From: Streptomyces sp. JH14
GTDB taxonomy: Bacteria; Actinomycetota; Actinomycetes; Streptomycetales; Streptomycetaceae
Reading direction: 5' to 3'
DNA length: 64,000 nucleotides
Assembly (NCBI RefSeq): GCF_029428675.1
Contig: NZ_JAJNEL010000001.1
Span: 3,782,001-3,846,000, forward strand
The first letter of the stretch is position 1; each line of letters begins with the position of its first letter. This document shows, in pieces, positions 8,073 through 15,187 of this stretch. Under the pieces are notes generated by a model. The model worked only from the letters and a program-made list of their open reading frames with translations. It had not been told where the DNA came from and did no database searches. A program made the position numbers and the translations under genes.

Positions 8073-8339
8073 TTAGGCGTTATCAGTGCTGGTCAAGTGC
8101 GCCGATGCGTTCGGTGGTCCCGGATTGGTGCGATGTCTGTAGGCGCCTTTGCGGGGCCTGTCGATCAGTCCCTTTCGGGCCCAGGCGGCCATCTGCACGT
8201 TGAGGCTGTGCACGTTGGTAATGCCGAGTGCGGGCGCGATCTCGTCGGGTCGCCAGGCGTGTTCGGGTGCGGACTGCAGGATGGCGAGAATGTCTCCTGC
8301 CGTTATGTCGGGTATGGAACATTTCGGAAGTGACCAGGA
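8073..8339 (-). pseudogene. Headless winged-helix regulator fragment
   Basis: An open stretch of about 89 codons with no ATG, GTG or TTG start. It encodes DITAGDILAILQSAPEHAW, then RPDEIAPALGITNVHSL and a C-terminal GLIDRPRKGAYR. The pattern of a helix, a recognition-like helix (ALGITNVHSLNVQMA) and a basic wing fits the winged-helix DNA-binding modules used by plasmid and AICE regulators. It stops at the border of the IS30 relic (8073), so both ends appear to have been lost to insertion and deletion. Confidence 0.45.
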
Positions 8340-8396
8340 TCATAGATATTCGTTGAGCGGCCCTGTCGGAATTCCCTCAACCCACCACTCACCCCA

Positions 8397-8546
8397 GCTC
8401 CCATCCCGTCCGCCTTCGACCCACACACCGTGGAGCGGGCGTGGTTCAGGGCGTCAAGGTGGAGCGCGCCACTGTACGAACGACCTTGACGCCCTGGGCC
8501 GCGACTGCTCGGCTCTGCCTGGGTCGAAGGTGGTCGAGATGGGAGC
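8397..8546. repeat. 150-bp imperfect palindrome (fold-back element or single-strand origin candidate)
   Basis: Outer arms 8397-8423 and 8520-8546 pair in 24 of 27 positions (gctcccatc ... gatgggagc). Inner arms 8447-8460 and 8483-8496 (cagggcgtcaaggt / accttgacgccctg) are perfect over 14 bp, and the sequence between the arm sets is partly complementary too. The whole therefore folds into one long branched hairpin. No reading frame is supported. In an element with a rolling-circle Rep such a structure could be a single-strand origin; a small non-autonomous transposon is the other reading. Confidence 0.8.
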
Positions 8547-8559
8547 CCACAACGCTCGC

Positions 8560-8822
8560 CACGAACCGGCCGGCACTCGCGAACGGCGCCCCGTCCATCC
8601 CGGAGTCTGAGCGCCCCCGCCGGAGGCATGTCCTTGAGCCGCGGGCTTGGTTCTCGTCTTATGCCCCCGGGCCTATCCACTGTGGGCGCGCGTCGGCGCA
8701 GCGCGCGCAGAGCGGGCCGAAGGCAGGAGCGTTGCGCGGAGCGGAGCCGGAAAGCGCGCCCGGCGGAGCGGAGCGCAGCCGGGTGCCTTGATGAAGTAGA
8801 GAAACTCTTACCGCGCTGCGGG
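8560..8822. other. Non-coding stretch, no gene seen
   Basis: GC-rich, with short overlapping inverted repeats (for example gcccggcggagcgg ... gcagccgggtgcc around 8758-8788), but no reading frame with coding character and no recognisable RNA. It separates the fold-back element from the stop of the immunity-like gene. Confidence 0.5.
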
Positions 8823-9059
8823 TCAGAGGGCGATCGGCCTGTATGCCAATGCTCGATCGACGATCTTCTCGGCGCTCAACTCGGGGTCAAAGTCCCAGTA
8901 GATGTAGTCGCTGACGTGGGGGCATGCGAGTCCGCGGTGCAAGGCGTCCAGGATCTCGTCGCCTTCAGCTTCGTTGGCAATATCGCAGTCCAGGAGGCGC
9001 TGGACGAGAGGCAGAGCTTCGGCACGGCTCATCCTCTGGTGAGGGTCTGGCGTCGTCAC
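8823..9059 (-). CDS. Colicin E9 immunity-like (Im9 fold) protein
   Basis: 78 residues from GTG 9059, which overlaps the NUDIX stop as GTGA, so the two are translated together. Early helices carry SRAEALPLVQRLLDCD, followed by acidic EGDEILDALHRG and then CPHVSDYIYWDFDPELS. The HVSDYIYW segment lines up with the toxin-binding helix III of Im proteins (HPSGSDLIYYP in Im9), and the C-terminus has the usual short helix (IVDRALAYRPIAL). Family members bind and block DNase or rRNase bacteriocins. There is no toxin gene beside it, so it would be an orphan antitoxin; other roles for the fold are possible. Confidence 0.65.
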   Translation of the reverse strand: MTTPDPHQRMSRAEALPLVQRLLDCDIANEAEGDEILDALHRGLACPHVSDYIYWDFDPELSAEKIVDRALAYRPIAL

Positions 9060-9511
9060 GGCGTCTTGTTCAGCTGGTAGCCATCATGACTCCGGACATG
9101 GGGGCCGGCCCCGTCGAGAGCGTCCAGCAGTCGGATCGCGTAGACCTCGGACATCCGCTCGGTGATCTCTTCAGGCGTGAGCCAGTCAACTGCCGTCGAT
9201 TCGGCGGAGGTTCGCTCGGTCCCTCCGGAGGGCTTGCACCGGAAGACCATGGCGACGATGCCCCTGGCCGTGTTCTTGTAGACGCCCGTGAGTTGGTCGA
9301 CCTCGACGTGGATGCCGGTCTCTTCCCAGACTTCGCGGCTGACGCCCTGCTCCGGCGACTCTTCCAACTCCAGTACTCCGCCCGGCAGCTCCCATGTCCC
9401 GTTGTCCGCGCGGCGGATCGCCAGGAGTCGGCCGTCCTCGCGCACCACTGCCCCCGCCACGGACACACTGTGCTTCGGCGTTGACGGGGCTTCCTGGGCG
9501 CTGTTACTCAT
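9056..9511 (-). CDS. NUDIX hydrolase
   Basis: 151 residues from ATG 9511 (an in-frame ATG at 9523 would add four). The NUDIX box is complete: GGVLELEESPEQGVSREVWE followed by ETG, matching GX5EX7REUXEEXGU and giving the metal-binding glutamates. Such enzymes hydrolyse nucleoside diphosphates linked to another group. NUDIX genes are frequent AICE cargo beside the GntR regulator; pSAM2 carries one in its pra/traSA region. It diverges from the GntR gene across only 30 bp that contain an operator-like palindrome overlapping its own start, so it is probably repressed by that regulator. Confidence 0.92.
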   Translation of the reverse strand: MSNSAQEAPSTPKHSVSVAGAVVREDGRLLAIRRADNGTWELPGGVLELEESPEQGVSREVWEETGIHVEVDQLTGVYKNTARGIVAMVFRCKPSGGTERTSAESTAVDWLTPEEITERMSEVYAIRLLDALDGAGPHVRSHDGYQLNKTP

Positions 9512-9521
9512 GTACAGGAGC
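9506..9521. promoter_or_regulatory. Putative GntR operator, site 1
   Basis: actcatgtacaggagc matches the perfect palindrome at 10410-10425 in 14 of 16 positions. It lies across the NUDIX start and just upstream of the divergent GntR start, a good place for autoregulation. Confidence 0.7.
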
Positions 9522-9541
9522 ATAGGAGAGTGGGTAGGTCT

Positions 9542-10321
9542 ATGGGAACAGCGGTAGGAGGTGGCAGGGCCGTACCTCGGTACGTTCAGATCGCCGACGA
9601 GATCGTTCAGCAGATCCGGGCGGGCGTCCTCAAGCCTGGCGACATGGTGCCGAGCGAGTCGGAGCTGGTCGACCGCTACGGGGTGTCGGGCGGCACGATC
9701 CGCAAGGCCATGGTGGAGGTTCGCGCGAGCGGCCTGGTGGAGACCCGGCACGGCAAGGGCTCGTTGGTGAAGGCCCGGCCCCCGGTGCGTCATCGGTCTT
9801 CGGACCGGTTCCGGCGCTCGCATCGCCAGGGCGGCAAGGCCGCGTACCTCGCTGAGTCCGAGCAGGCCGGGGCCACCGCCAAGGTCAGTGTGCTGTTCAT
9901 CGGTCCCGCCGATGCGCCCGAGGAGATCGCCGAACGGCTCGGCGTCGAGCCCGGAGCCAAAGTGCTGGCCCGCCGGCGCCTCTACTTCCGCAACGGCACT
10001 CCGGTGGAGACCGCTACGTCCTACCTCCCGTGGGACGTGGTGAAGGACATCCCGGAGCTGTTCTCCGAGAACCCCGGTCCCGGTGGGATCTACGCACGGC
10101 TCGAAGACGACGGCCATGTCTTCGCGGAGTTCGTCGAGACCCTTCAGGCGCGGCCGGCCTCCAAGGCGGAGTCCTCGGAACTGGCGCTGAGCCCTGGCGC
10201 ACCGGTCATTCATCTCGTACGTGATGCCGTCACGGAGGAGGGTCGCGTGGTCGAGGTGTGCGACACCCTCATGGCTGCTGACCAGTTCGTTTTCAGCTAC
10301 CGCATCCCTGCCGTCGACTGA
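9542..10321 (+). CDS. GntR/HutC-family transcriptional regulator of the element (KorSA-like)
   Basis: 259 residues from ATG 9542; a GTG at 9530 is in frame but too close to the only aggag. The N-terminal winged helix-turn-helix spans about residues 12-80 (QIADEIVQQIRAGVLKPGD, SESELVDRYGVSGGTIRKA, RHGKGSLV). The C-terminal part is a UTRA effector domain (AERLGVEPGAKVLARRRLYF ... HLVRDAV). In pSAM2 the GntR protein KorSA represses pra and itself and keeps the element quiet. Three near-identical palindromes with core actcatgtayakgagt lie just upstream of this gene and of the next one, which supports the same logic here. Confidence 0.93.
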   Translation: MGTAVGGGRAVPRYVQIADEIVQQIRAGVLKPGDMVPSESELVDRYGVSGGTIRKAMVEVRASGLVETRHGKGSLVKARPPVRHRSSDRFRRSHRQGGKAAYLAESEQAGATAKVSVLFIGPADAPEEIAERLGVEPGAKVLARRRLYFRNGTPVETATSYLPWDVVKDIPELFSENPGPGGIYARLEDDGHVFAEFVETLQARPASKAESSELALSPGAPVIHLVRDAVTEEGRVVEVCDTLMAADQFVFSYRIPAVD

Positions 10322-10338
10322 CGCGCACTCAACTCCCT

Positions 10339-10374
10339 TCAACCCGTTGCGATTTCTTTCTCGCGGCGGGTTGA
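10339..10374 (+). terminator. Terminator after the GntR gene
   Basis: Arms tcaacccg (10339-10346) and cgggttga (10367-10374) enclose a further partial stem around a tttcttt loop. No long T-run follows, so it may act as a weak terminator or roadblock; the operator at 10374 begins at its edge. Confidence 0.5.
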
Positions 10375-10389
10375 CTCATGTATAGGAGT
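10374..10389. promoter_or_regulatory. Putative GntR operator, site 2
   Basis: actcatgtataggagt differs from the palindrome at 10410-10425 at two positions. It stands 86 bp before the start of the SCO3933-type gene, in the promoter of the transfer and replication operon. Confidence 0.7.
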
Positions 10390-10406
10390 CCTGCACTCTT
10401 CTTCAT

Positions 10407-10428
10407 GTCACTCATGTACATGAGTGAC
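10407..10428. promoter_or_regulatory. Putative GntR operator, site 3 (perfect 22-bp palindrome)
   Basis: gtcactcatgt/acatgagtgac is fully self-complementary. It is centred 43 bp before GTG 10460 and 36 bp after the centre of site 2, so a dimer at each site could cooperate to close the transfer-operon promoter. Confidence 0.78.
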
Positions 10429-10459
10429 GGAGTCGAACACTTCTAGAGGAGTGATCTCT

Positions 10460-10792
10460 GTGCGCATGATCCCTGTTGACCTGTCCGGTCTGACCGTGAT
10501 GGTGGCCCAGCCGCCTCAGCCGAAGATGAAGGACAGGAAGAACGGCCTGATCGCTGTCGACGCCGAGACAGGCAAGTCGCTGATGAGCGTCGATGTGCTG
10601 TTCGTCGGGAACGGAAACGCCGAGGTCGTCACGGTAGTGGTGATCGAGGACGACATCTCGGGCGACCTGGCCACCGGTACCCCGGTCGCGGTGACCGGCC
10701 TGATCGCACGGCCGTGGGAGAACGAGTTCAACGGTCAGAAGAAGCACGGGATCACCTTCCGCGCTGCCGCGGTCACCTCGCTGGCGGGCTGA
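10460..10792 (+). CDS. SCO3933-family regulatory protein
   Basis: 110 residues from GTG 10460, nine bases after aggag (an ATG at 10466 is possible). It shows the family's opening IPVDLSGLTVMVAQPPQPK, a middle β-region in which the target metabolite or partner is unknown, a TGTPVAVTGL turn and the closing ARPWENEFNGQKKHGITFRA. These small proteins are almost always found between the GntR regulator and the TraB-like gene of AICEs and are annotated as regulatory from the SLP1-type element; direct evidence for the function is thin. It is first in the operon behind two operator palindromes. Confidence 0.82.
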   Translation: MRMIPVDLSGLTVMVAQPPQPKMKDRKNGLIAVDAETGKSLMSVDVLFVGNGNAEVVTVVVIEDDISGDLATGTPVAVTGLIARPWENEFNGQKKHGITFRAAAVTSLAG

Positions 10793-10795
10793 GCG

Positions 10796-12142
10796 TTGAC
10801 CGGCGGACAGATCACCGCGTTAGTCGGCCTGGCGCTTGTCGCTGTAGGGCTGCTGGTCCTGCGTCGCATGCGGCCTGCCTGGTACTGGGTCGTCTTCGCC
10901 GCACCGGCCAAGCTGGTCCGTATCGCGATCACCTACCGGTCCGTGATGGAAGCCTGCGGGCTGGACGAACCCCCCACCCGCCTGCGGCGCGCGATAGCTG
11001 CGGCAACGCGGCGCACGCCGTCCCGCATGCTGCCCCGCGTAACGCGCGTCCGGATCAACGCGAATGGGCTGGTACTCCGGGTGCGGATGCGACCGGGCCA
11101 GGAAGTGAGGGACTTCGCGACAGCGGGCGAGCGGCTACGCCACGCCTGGCGGGCCTACGCGGTGCACGTGTCCCCTCTCAGGCCGGGGACGCTACAGCTT
11201 CGGATCATCGGTTACGACGTGCTGCGTCGGGTTGTGATGCCTCGAACCGCATCACGGCAGCTGCTGCAAGTCCCCGTCGCGTTGCGAGCAGACGGGCTTC
11301 CGCACCTGCGGGACTTTCGGGCCATCGCTCACGAACTCGTCATGGGCGCAACGGAGTCGGGTAAGTCCGTGTACCTGCGTGGGCTGATATCCGGGCTTGC
11401 CTCTCAGCCGGTCGCCCTCGTAGGCATCGACTGCAAGTGGGGCGTGGAACTCGCCCCCTTCTCCCGACGGTTGTCCGCTCTGGCCTGCACACCCGAAGAG
11501 GCCGCAGAGCTGCTCGACGCCTTGGTGACCGAGATGACCGAACGGTACGAGCTGATTCGGACCATTCAGCAATTCGCCCCCGCCGCCGGACCCGAGGCAA
11601 TCAGTTCCGACATCTGGGGGTTGGCTGACGATCTGCGCCCGGTGCCCATCGTCGTGTTCGTCGACGAGGTGGCCGAACTCTTCCTGGCTACCACCGCCTC
11701 GGACGAAAAGCGGCGGGACCGCATGGTCACCCAGCTCGTCCGCATCGCCCAGCTCGGCCGGGCCGCCGGCATCTATCTCGAAATCTGCGGCCAGCGCTTC
11801 GGCGCCGAACTCGGCAAGGGCGCAACCGCACTCCGAGCCCAGCTCACGGGCCGCATCTCGCACCGCGTGAATGACGAGACCACGGCCAAGATGGCGCTCG
11901 GGGACATCAGCCCGCTCGCCGTGATGGCGGCAACCGCAATCGGACCCGACCAGCGCGGTACCGCGATCGCCGGGGACTCCTCCGGTGGCTGGTCGGTGGT
12001 TCGCAGTCCGCTCGTCTCCCTCGATCAGGCCGTGGCGGTCTGCACCGAGCACTCCCAGCTCACCCCGGAACTTCCCGGCCTGGCCGCCTTCCGGCCTCTG
12101 ACGGCACCGGCACCCTTCGCCCTGGCTGCCGACAAGGACTGA
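10796..12142 (+). CDS. TraB/FtsK-SpoIIIE type DNA translocase for conjugative transfer
   Basis: 448 residues from a TTG start four bases after the previous stop. One or two membrane helices open the protein (residues 5-45). The ATPase has a clear Walker A, GATESGKSV near residue 186, a Walker B ending in VPIVVFVDEV near residue 292, and a downstream QLGRAAGIYLEICGQR region typical of FtsK-like motors. Actinomycete elements transfer as double-stranded DNA using one such protein that binds short clt repeats and pumps DNA between hyphae. It is somewhat shorter than plasmid TraB proteins and lacks a clear C-terminal winged helix, so clt recognition may rest elsewhere. Confidence 0.9.
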   Translation: MTGGQITALVGLALVAVGLLVLRRMRPAWYWVVFAAPAKLVRIAITYRSVMEACGLDEPPTRLRRAIAAATRRTPSRMLPRVTRVRINANGLVLRVRMRPGQEVRDFATAGERLRHAWRAYAVHVSPLRPGTLQLRIIGYDVLRRVVMPRTASRQLLQVPVALRADGLPHLRDFRAIAHELVMGATESGKSVYLRGLISGLASQPVALVGIDCKWGVELAPFSRRLSALACTPEEAAELLDALVTEMTERYELIRTIQQFAPAAGPEAISSDIWGLADDLRPVPIVVFVDEVAELFLATTASDEKRRDRMVTQLVRIAQLGRAAGIYLEICGQRFGAELGKGATALRAQLTGRISHRVNDETTAKMALGDISPLAVMAATAIGPDQRGTAIAGDSSGGWSVVRSPLVSLDQAVAVCTEHSQLTPELPGLAAFRPLTAPAPFALAADKD

Positions 12143-12178
12143 CCACCGGCCGCTCGTCTCCAAGAAAGGAGGACTCCT

Positions 12179-12859
12179 ATGCGCTCGTCACTCCGCCTGG
12201 ACGCCGTACTCGTACAAGCCGTGATCGCCGGAGCGCTGTCCTTGTCCCACCTTCACGACCTGGCCCAGGCCGCCGGACAGAACGGCTGGAAGGCATGGGC
12301 CTACCCGATCTCCGTCGACCTGCTGCTCGTCGCCGCGTGGCACCGGCTCCGCATCCTGCGGAACACCGGCTCGTCCCGCGGGGCTGCATGGATCTGGTTC
12401 GCGGTCGCACTCGCCGCCTCCCTCGGGGCGAACATCGCCACCGCCGGAATGCTGGACCTCGCCGACGTCCCGGACTGGCTGCGCATCCTCGTCGCCGGAT
12501 GGCCGGCACTCGCCTTCCTCGGCGGAACGCTCCTCGCTCACTCCCCGGCGCCGGTGCAGGACCGACCCGCCGTGGTCGTCGACGAGCCAACGGCAGAAGA
12601 GGCCGGACAGACCGTTGATGCGGACCCGGTACGTGAAGAGCTCCCCGCCGCAGAGCCCGTACGCACAGACGTGACCGGAGCATCTGCTCCTGCTCTGCCT
12701 GCGGCTCCACACGTACCGCCCGCTCTGATCGCTCACGCCCGCAAGCTGGCCGACACCCATCGCGCCGCGACCGGCCGGGCCCTCGATACCGACACCCTGC
12801 GCGCCCGCCTCGGCGTCCCTGCCCCGATGGCCGACGCCATCGCCGCCCAGCTCACCTGA
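12179..12859 (+). CDS. DUF2637 membrane protein (Spd-like)
   Basis: 226 residues, ATG 12179 a few bases after aaggagg. The N-terminal 120 residues contain four hydrophobic helices with the family landmarks SLSHLHDLA, AWAYPISVDLLLVAAW and GANIATAGML. A Pro/Ala/Glu-rich linker leads to a C-terminal helical domain (about 175-226: ALIAHARKLADTHRAATGR ... LRARLGVPAPMADAIAAQL) that resembles a small helix-turn-helix. DUF2637 proteins belong to the spread functions that move the element along the mycelium after transfer. Confidence 0.85.
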   Translation: MRSSLRLDAVLVQAVIAGALSLSHLHDLAQAAGQNGWKAWAYPISVDLLLVAAWHRLRILRNTGSSRGAAWIWFAVALAASLGANIATAGMLDLADVPDWLRILVAGWPALAFLGGTLLAHSPAPVQDRPAVVVDEPTAEEAGQTVDADPVREELPAAEPVRTDVTGASAPALPAAPHVPPALIAHARKLADTHRAATGRALDTDTLRARLGVPAPMADAIAAQLT

Positions 12860-12873
12860 AGGAGGTGAACACC

Positions 12874-13062
12874 ATGGCCTGCAACCGCTTCTGGGACGTC
12901 GACCGCATCGGCCCCGTCCAGATCGGCACCCACCGCGACCGCCGCGGCCGCGACGCCCACGCCGCCGTCTGCACCGCCCCCGGATGCGACTGGTCCGCCG
13001 ACTACCTCAACCGCGCATCGGCCGAGCTCGCCGCCCGGACCCACCGCTGCAACGCCCGCTGA
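12874..13062 (+). CDS. Mobile element transfer protein (small, Cys-containing)
   Basis: 62 residues from ATG 12874, behind aaggagg. The fold has a β-rich start (NRFWDVDRIGPVQIGTH), then AVCTAPGCDWSADY and ASAELAARTHRC; the three Cys and one or two His could hold one zinc. This compact protein is found next to the DUF2637 gene in most AICEs and is named for that context; its molecular task is not known. Confidence 0.82.
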   Translation: MACNRFWDVDRIGPVQIGTHRDRRGRDAHAAVCTAPGCDWSADYLNRASAELAARTHRCNAR

Positions 13063-13081
13063 TCGCAGAGGAGATCACGTC

Positions 13082-13237
13082 ATGAACGTCCCGCTCTGGC
13101 TCGCTCTGATCATCGTCGGCGCACTCGGCATCAAGCTCGCCCGGCCGCCCATGTGGCTGGTCGCCGTCCTGCTCCTCGGCGGTTACCTCCTGGCGGACAG
13201 CTTCCTCGCCCCGGCCATCGACAGCGTCGCCAAGTGA
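13082..13237 (+). CDS. Small two-helix membrane protein (Spd-like)
   Basis: 51 residues starting MNVPLWLALIIVGALGIKL, with gaggag placed before ATG 13082. Two hydrophobic helices flank a short RPP turn, and the end is a short polar tail. Size, membrane character and place between two transfer-module genes match the small spd products of Streptomyces plasmids. Confidence 0.75.
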   Translation: MNVPLWLALIIVGALGIKLARPPMWLVAVLLLGGYLLADSFLAPAIDSVAK

Positions 13238-13260
13238 CCGTCCCTGAAAGGAGAACAACC

Positions 13261-13566
13261 GTGTTCCAGCCCAAGTACCCGCATTCCGACACCCACACCT
13301 ACGCCAGCTCCGGCCACACCCCGACGGCGCTCCAGGTCCCCACCGACCGCGCCAATCCGCCGGCTTCCTCGCTTGCGACCTCCCGGCCCGGCCTCGTCGA
13401 GAAGGCCCGCACCAATCCTGTCGCCATCGTCACCGGCGTCGTCGTGGTCGGCGCGGTTCTGACCTCTATGCTCCTTGCCATCGCCATCACGGGACTCGCG
13501 CTGTCCATCAGCGGCGTCGTCCTCCTGATCCTCGTGCGCATGCTTCGCCAGGAATTCCACCGCTGA
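13261..13566 (+). CDS. SpdD-like spread protein
   Basis: 101 residues from GTG 13261, after aaaggag. It opens with VFQPKYPHSDTHTY, the usual SpdD start, then a polar, Pro-rich stretch up to about residue 55, and one or two close membrane helices (AIVTGVVVVGAVLTSMLLAI and ALSISGVVLLILV). It ends in a basic tail. SpdD-type proteins help intramycelial spread; the exact mechanism is unknown. Confidence 0.8.
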   Translation: MFQPKYPHSDTHTYASSGHTPTALQVPTDRANPPASSLATSRPGLVEKARTNPVAIVTGVVVVGAVLTSMLLAIAITGLALSISGVVLLILVRMLRQEFHR

Positions 13567-13645
13567 CCGGCCTCCGGGTGGTGCCACAAGCCGCCAAGCA
13601 TCGCCACCGCCCGGACGGCCCACGCAACCCTTTCCAGCCGCAACG
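13564..13645 (+). repeat. Intercistronic hairpin repeat, copy 1
   Basis: This leader between spdD-like and the GGDEF gene is about 75 percent identical to 14901-14976, the leader before the zinc protein gene. Both fold into the same stem: here ccgggtggtg pairs with caccgcccgg around accgcc-type loop sequence (gccaagcatcg). Differences between copies keep the pairs: T-G and T-A here become C-G in copy 2. Confidence 0.75.
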
Positions 13646-13655
13646 AAGGAGAACC

Positions 13656-14892
13656 GTGGACACCCAAGTGCTCGCCCTCGCCTTACCGCTCATCGGCTGG
13701 GCCTCGCACACCGCCCTGCTCACCCACCGGCTCGCGACCGCCCGCCGGGACCCGCTCACCGGCCTTCGTACCCGCGCCGCGCCGGATGGACCGCTCTCGC
13801 CGAGCGCGTCATCCGCCGCCACCGCGACGCCGTCGTCCTCCTGCTCGACCTGGACCATGTTGACCGGACCAAGGACGCGCAACCGCCTTGTGCTCAGGCC
13901 GGCAAGCTCGTGATCACTTCCTTGGCTCGGACGACGCCGCGATCATCAAGCCGATACGGGATCGCCAACAGAGCCGTCACCATACGAGCTGCCTGCAGTG
14001 AGGCCCTCGACGAACGAGCGGAAGTCACTTGCCAGGACGAGCTCCGAGTTGAGGTCATTCTCGAACCATGTGACCGAGGGCTCGCCGTCCTGCCCGCAAG
14101 TGCGGTAGTCGAGCCCGATCCAGCAGTGCCCATCGCCGGAAATCAGCACAAGTGGTGCTGGCATGCCCCACTCCTCGACCAAGTACGGAGTGTCGAGCAA
14201 CGAGGTCATCCCGTCGCGTCGCCCGATGCCCATCAGGTGGTCGAAGGGAACGTGGTCTTCGCTCCACGAGGTCGGCTGACTGGTGGGGAACGCATCGTGA
14301 TCGGCAGCCACGATGCCGCCGTTCTGAACCCGCAGAAGGTCGAGCAGGGCCGAAGGCAGCGTCACACCAAGCACACGCTCGGCCTCTCCCACCATCTCGT
14401 CCGTCAGAGGCTGCTGGACACCGTAATCACCGTCATCCCAGAACGTCGCCCTGACTTCATCGAATCGCGCCATGGCACGCAGCCTACGGCGCAGTCGCAC
14501 TGGGCTCAGCTGCAAGATCATTTCTTAGTCCGGAGAAACGACTTCAAGAACCTCAACGACACTCACAGCCACGCCACCGGGGACATCGCCCTGACCGCCA
14601 CCGCCAACGCCTCGGTAGCTGGTGCGGCCGTCACGGCATCGCCGGACGCCTCGGCGGAGACGAGTTCGTCGCCATCGCCCGCCGTACTCCGGTCCTGACA
14701 CCGCTCCACCGGGCTCTGCGTCAGCCCGTCACTCACGCCGGGCACCGGCTCCCGCTCTCCGTATCGGTCGGCTCCTGTCGCGTGGCCGAGCTGCCGGTCC
14801 GCAACCTCTCCGACGCTCTCGCCGCCGACTCCGCGATGTACGCGGCCAAGGAATGCGCCGGCCGACGCGGTACCTGCGCCCTCTCCCGCTGA
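13656..14892 (+). pseudogene. GGDEF-domain protein gene, frameshifted and split by an inserted gene
   Basis: GTG 13656 follows aaggag. The frame gives a short membrane-like start then RRDPLTGLRTRA, the usual lead-in to GGDEF domains, but a tandem gcgcc duplication near 13780 shifts the frame; the continuation AGWTALAERVIRRHRDAVVL and LLDLDH is in another frame. Homology stops near 13860. It resumes at about 14540 with DFKNLNDTHSHATGDIAL, suffers a one-base loss near 14606, and then shows LGGDEFVAIARR (GGDEF at 14653-14667) and SVSVGSCRVAELP, ending at 14892. An intact version would be about 210 residues and resembles the GGDEF-like genes of other Streptomyces elements. The gap is filled by an opposite-strand SUKH gene. 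Confidence 0.8.
13946..14473 (-). CDS. SMI1/KNR4 (SUKH) family immunity-type protein
   Basis: 175 residues from ATG 14473 (MARFDEVRATFWDDGDYG); a longer start at 14521 lies inside the disrupted gene and lacks support. Landmarks of the SUKH fold are LTDEMVGEAERVLGVTLPSA, LLDLLRVQNGGIV, a SEDHVPFDHLMGIG segment, PAPLVLISGDGHCWIGLDYR and the C-terminal FRSFVEGL. Bacterial SUKH proteins mostly neutralise contact-dependent or polymorphic toxins by direct binding. It is inserted, in reverse orientation, into the GGDEF gene and has no visible toxin partner, so it probably serves as an orphan immunity gene gained by the element. Confidence 0.85.
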   Translation of the reverse strand: MARFDEVRATFWDDGDYGVQQPLTDEMVGEAERVLGVTLPSALLDLLRVQNGGIVAADHDAFPTSQPTSWSEDHVPFDHLMGIGRRDGMTSLLDTPYLVEEWGMPAPLVLISGDGHCWIGLDYRTCGQDGEPSVTWFENDLNSELVLASDFRSFVEGLTAGSSYGDGSVGDPVSA

Positions 14893-14900
14893 CTCAGCTC

Positions 14901-14976
14901 TGACCGGCCTCCGGGCGGCGCACAAGCCGCCAAGCATCGCCGCCGCCCGGACGGTCCGGCCCCTTCCAACCGCAAT
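14901..14976 (+). repeat. Intercistronic hairpin repeat, copy 2
   Basis: Matches 13564-13645. The stem ccgggcggcg / cgccgcccgg is perfect over ten pairs. It sits between the GGDEF stop and the start of the small zinc protein at 14993, the same relative position as copy 1. Confidence 0.75.
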
Positions 14977-14992
14977 CGAAAGGACCACCATC

Positions 14993-15187
14993 ATGGCCCA
15001 GCACACCCCTGCCCGGACGCGCATCTGCCCGGACTGCGACGGCTTCCCCGCTGTCGCCATCGACACCGGGATGCTCCTCGACGACGGCACCCGCGCCACC
15101 CTCCTGATCACCTGTCGTCGCTGCCACGGCACCGGCACCACCAGCACCACCACCCCGGCCCCGGTCACCCTGCGGGAGCACGCGTGA
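14993..15187 (+). CDS. Small zinc-binding (DnaJ-type knuckle) protein
   Basis: 64 residues from ATG 14993 with gaaagga before it. Two zinc knuckles are plain: CPDC near residue 13 and CRRCHGTG near residue 42, spaced as in a DnaJ-like or ribbon module. A Thr-rich tail follows. Its stop overlaps the rep start (GTGA), so it is made together with Rep and may bind nucleic acid or Rep, which is inference. It is common just upstream of rep in AICEs. Confidence 0.75.
   Translation: MAQHTPARTRICPDCDGFPAVAIDTGMLLDDGTRATLLITCRRCHGTGTTSTTTPAPVTLREHA

Noticed and set aside
8083..8343. 86-codon minus-strand frame starting MILVTSEMF
   Set aside because: The overlapping minus-strand frame at 8073-8339 has the winged-helix character; this one is Arg-rich and is a shadow of it.
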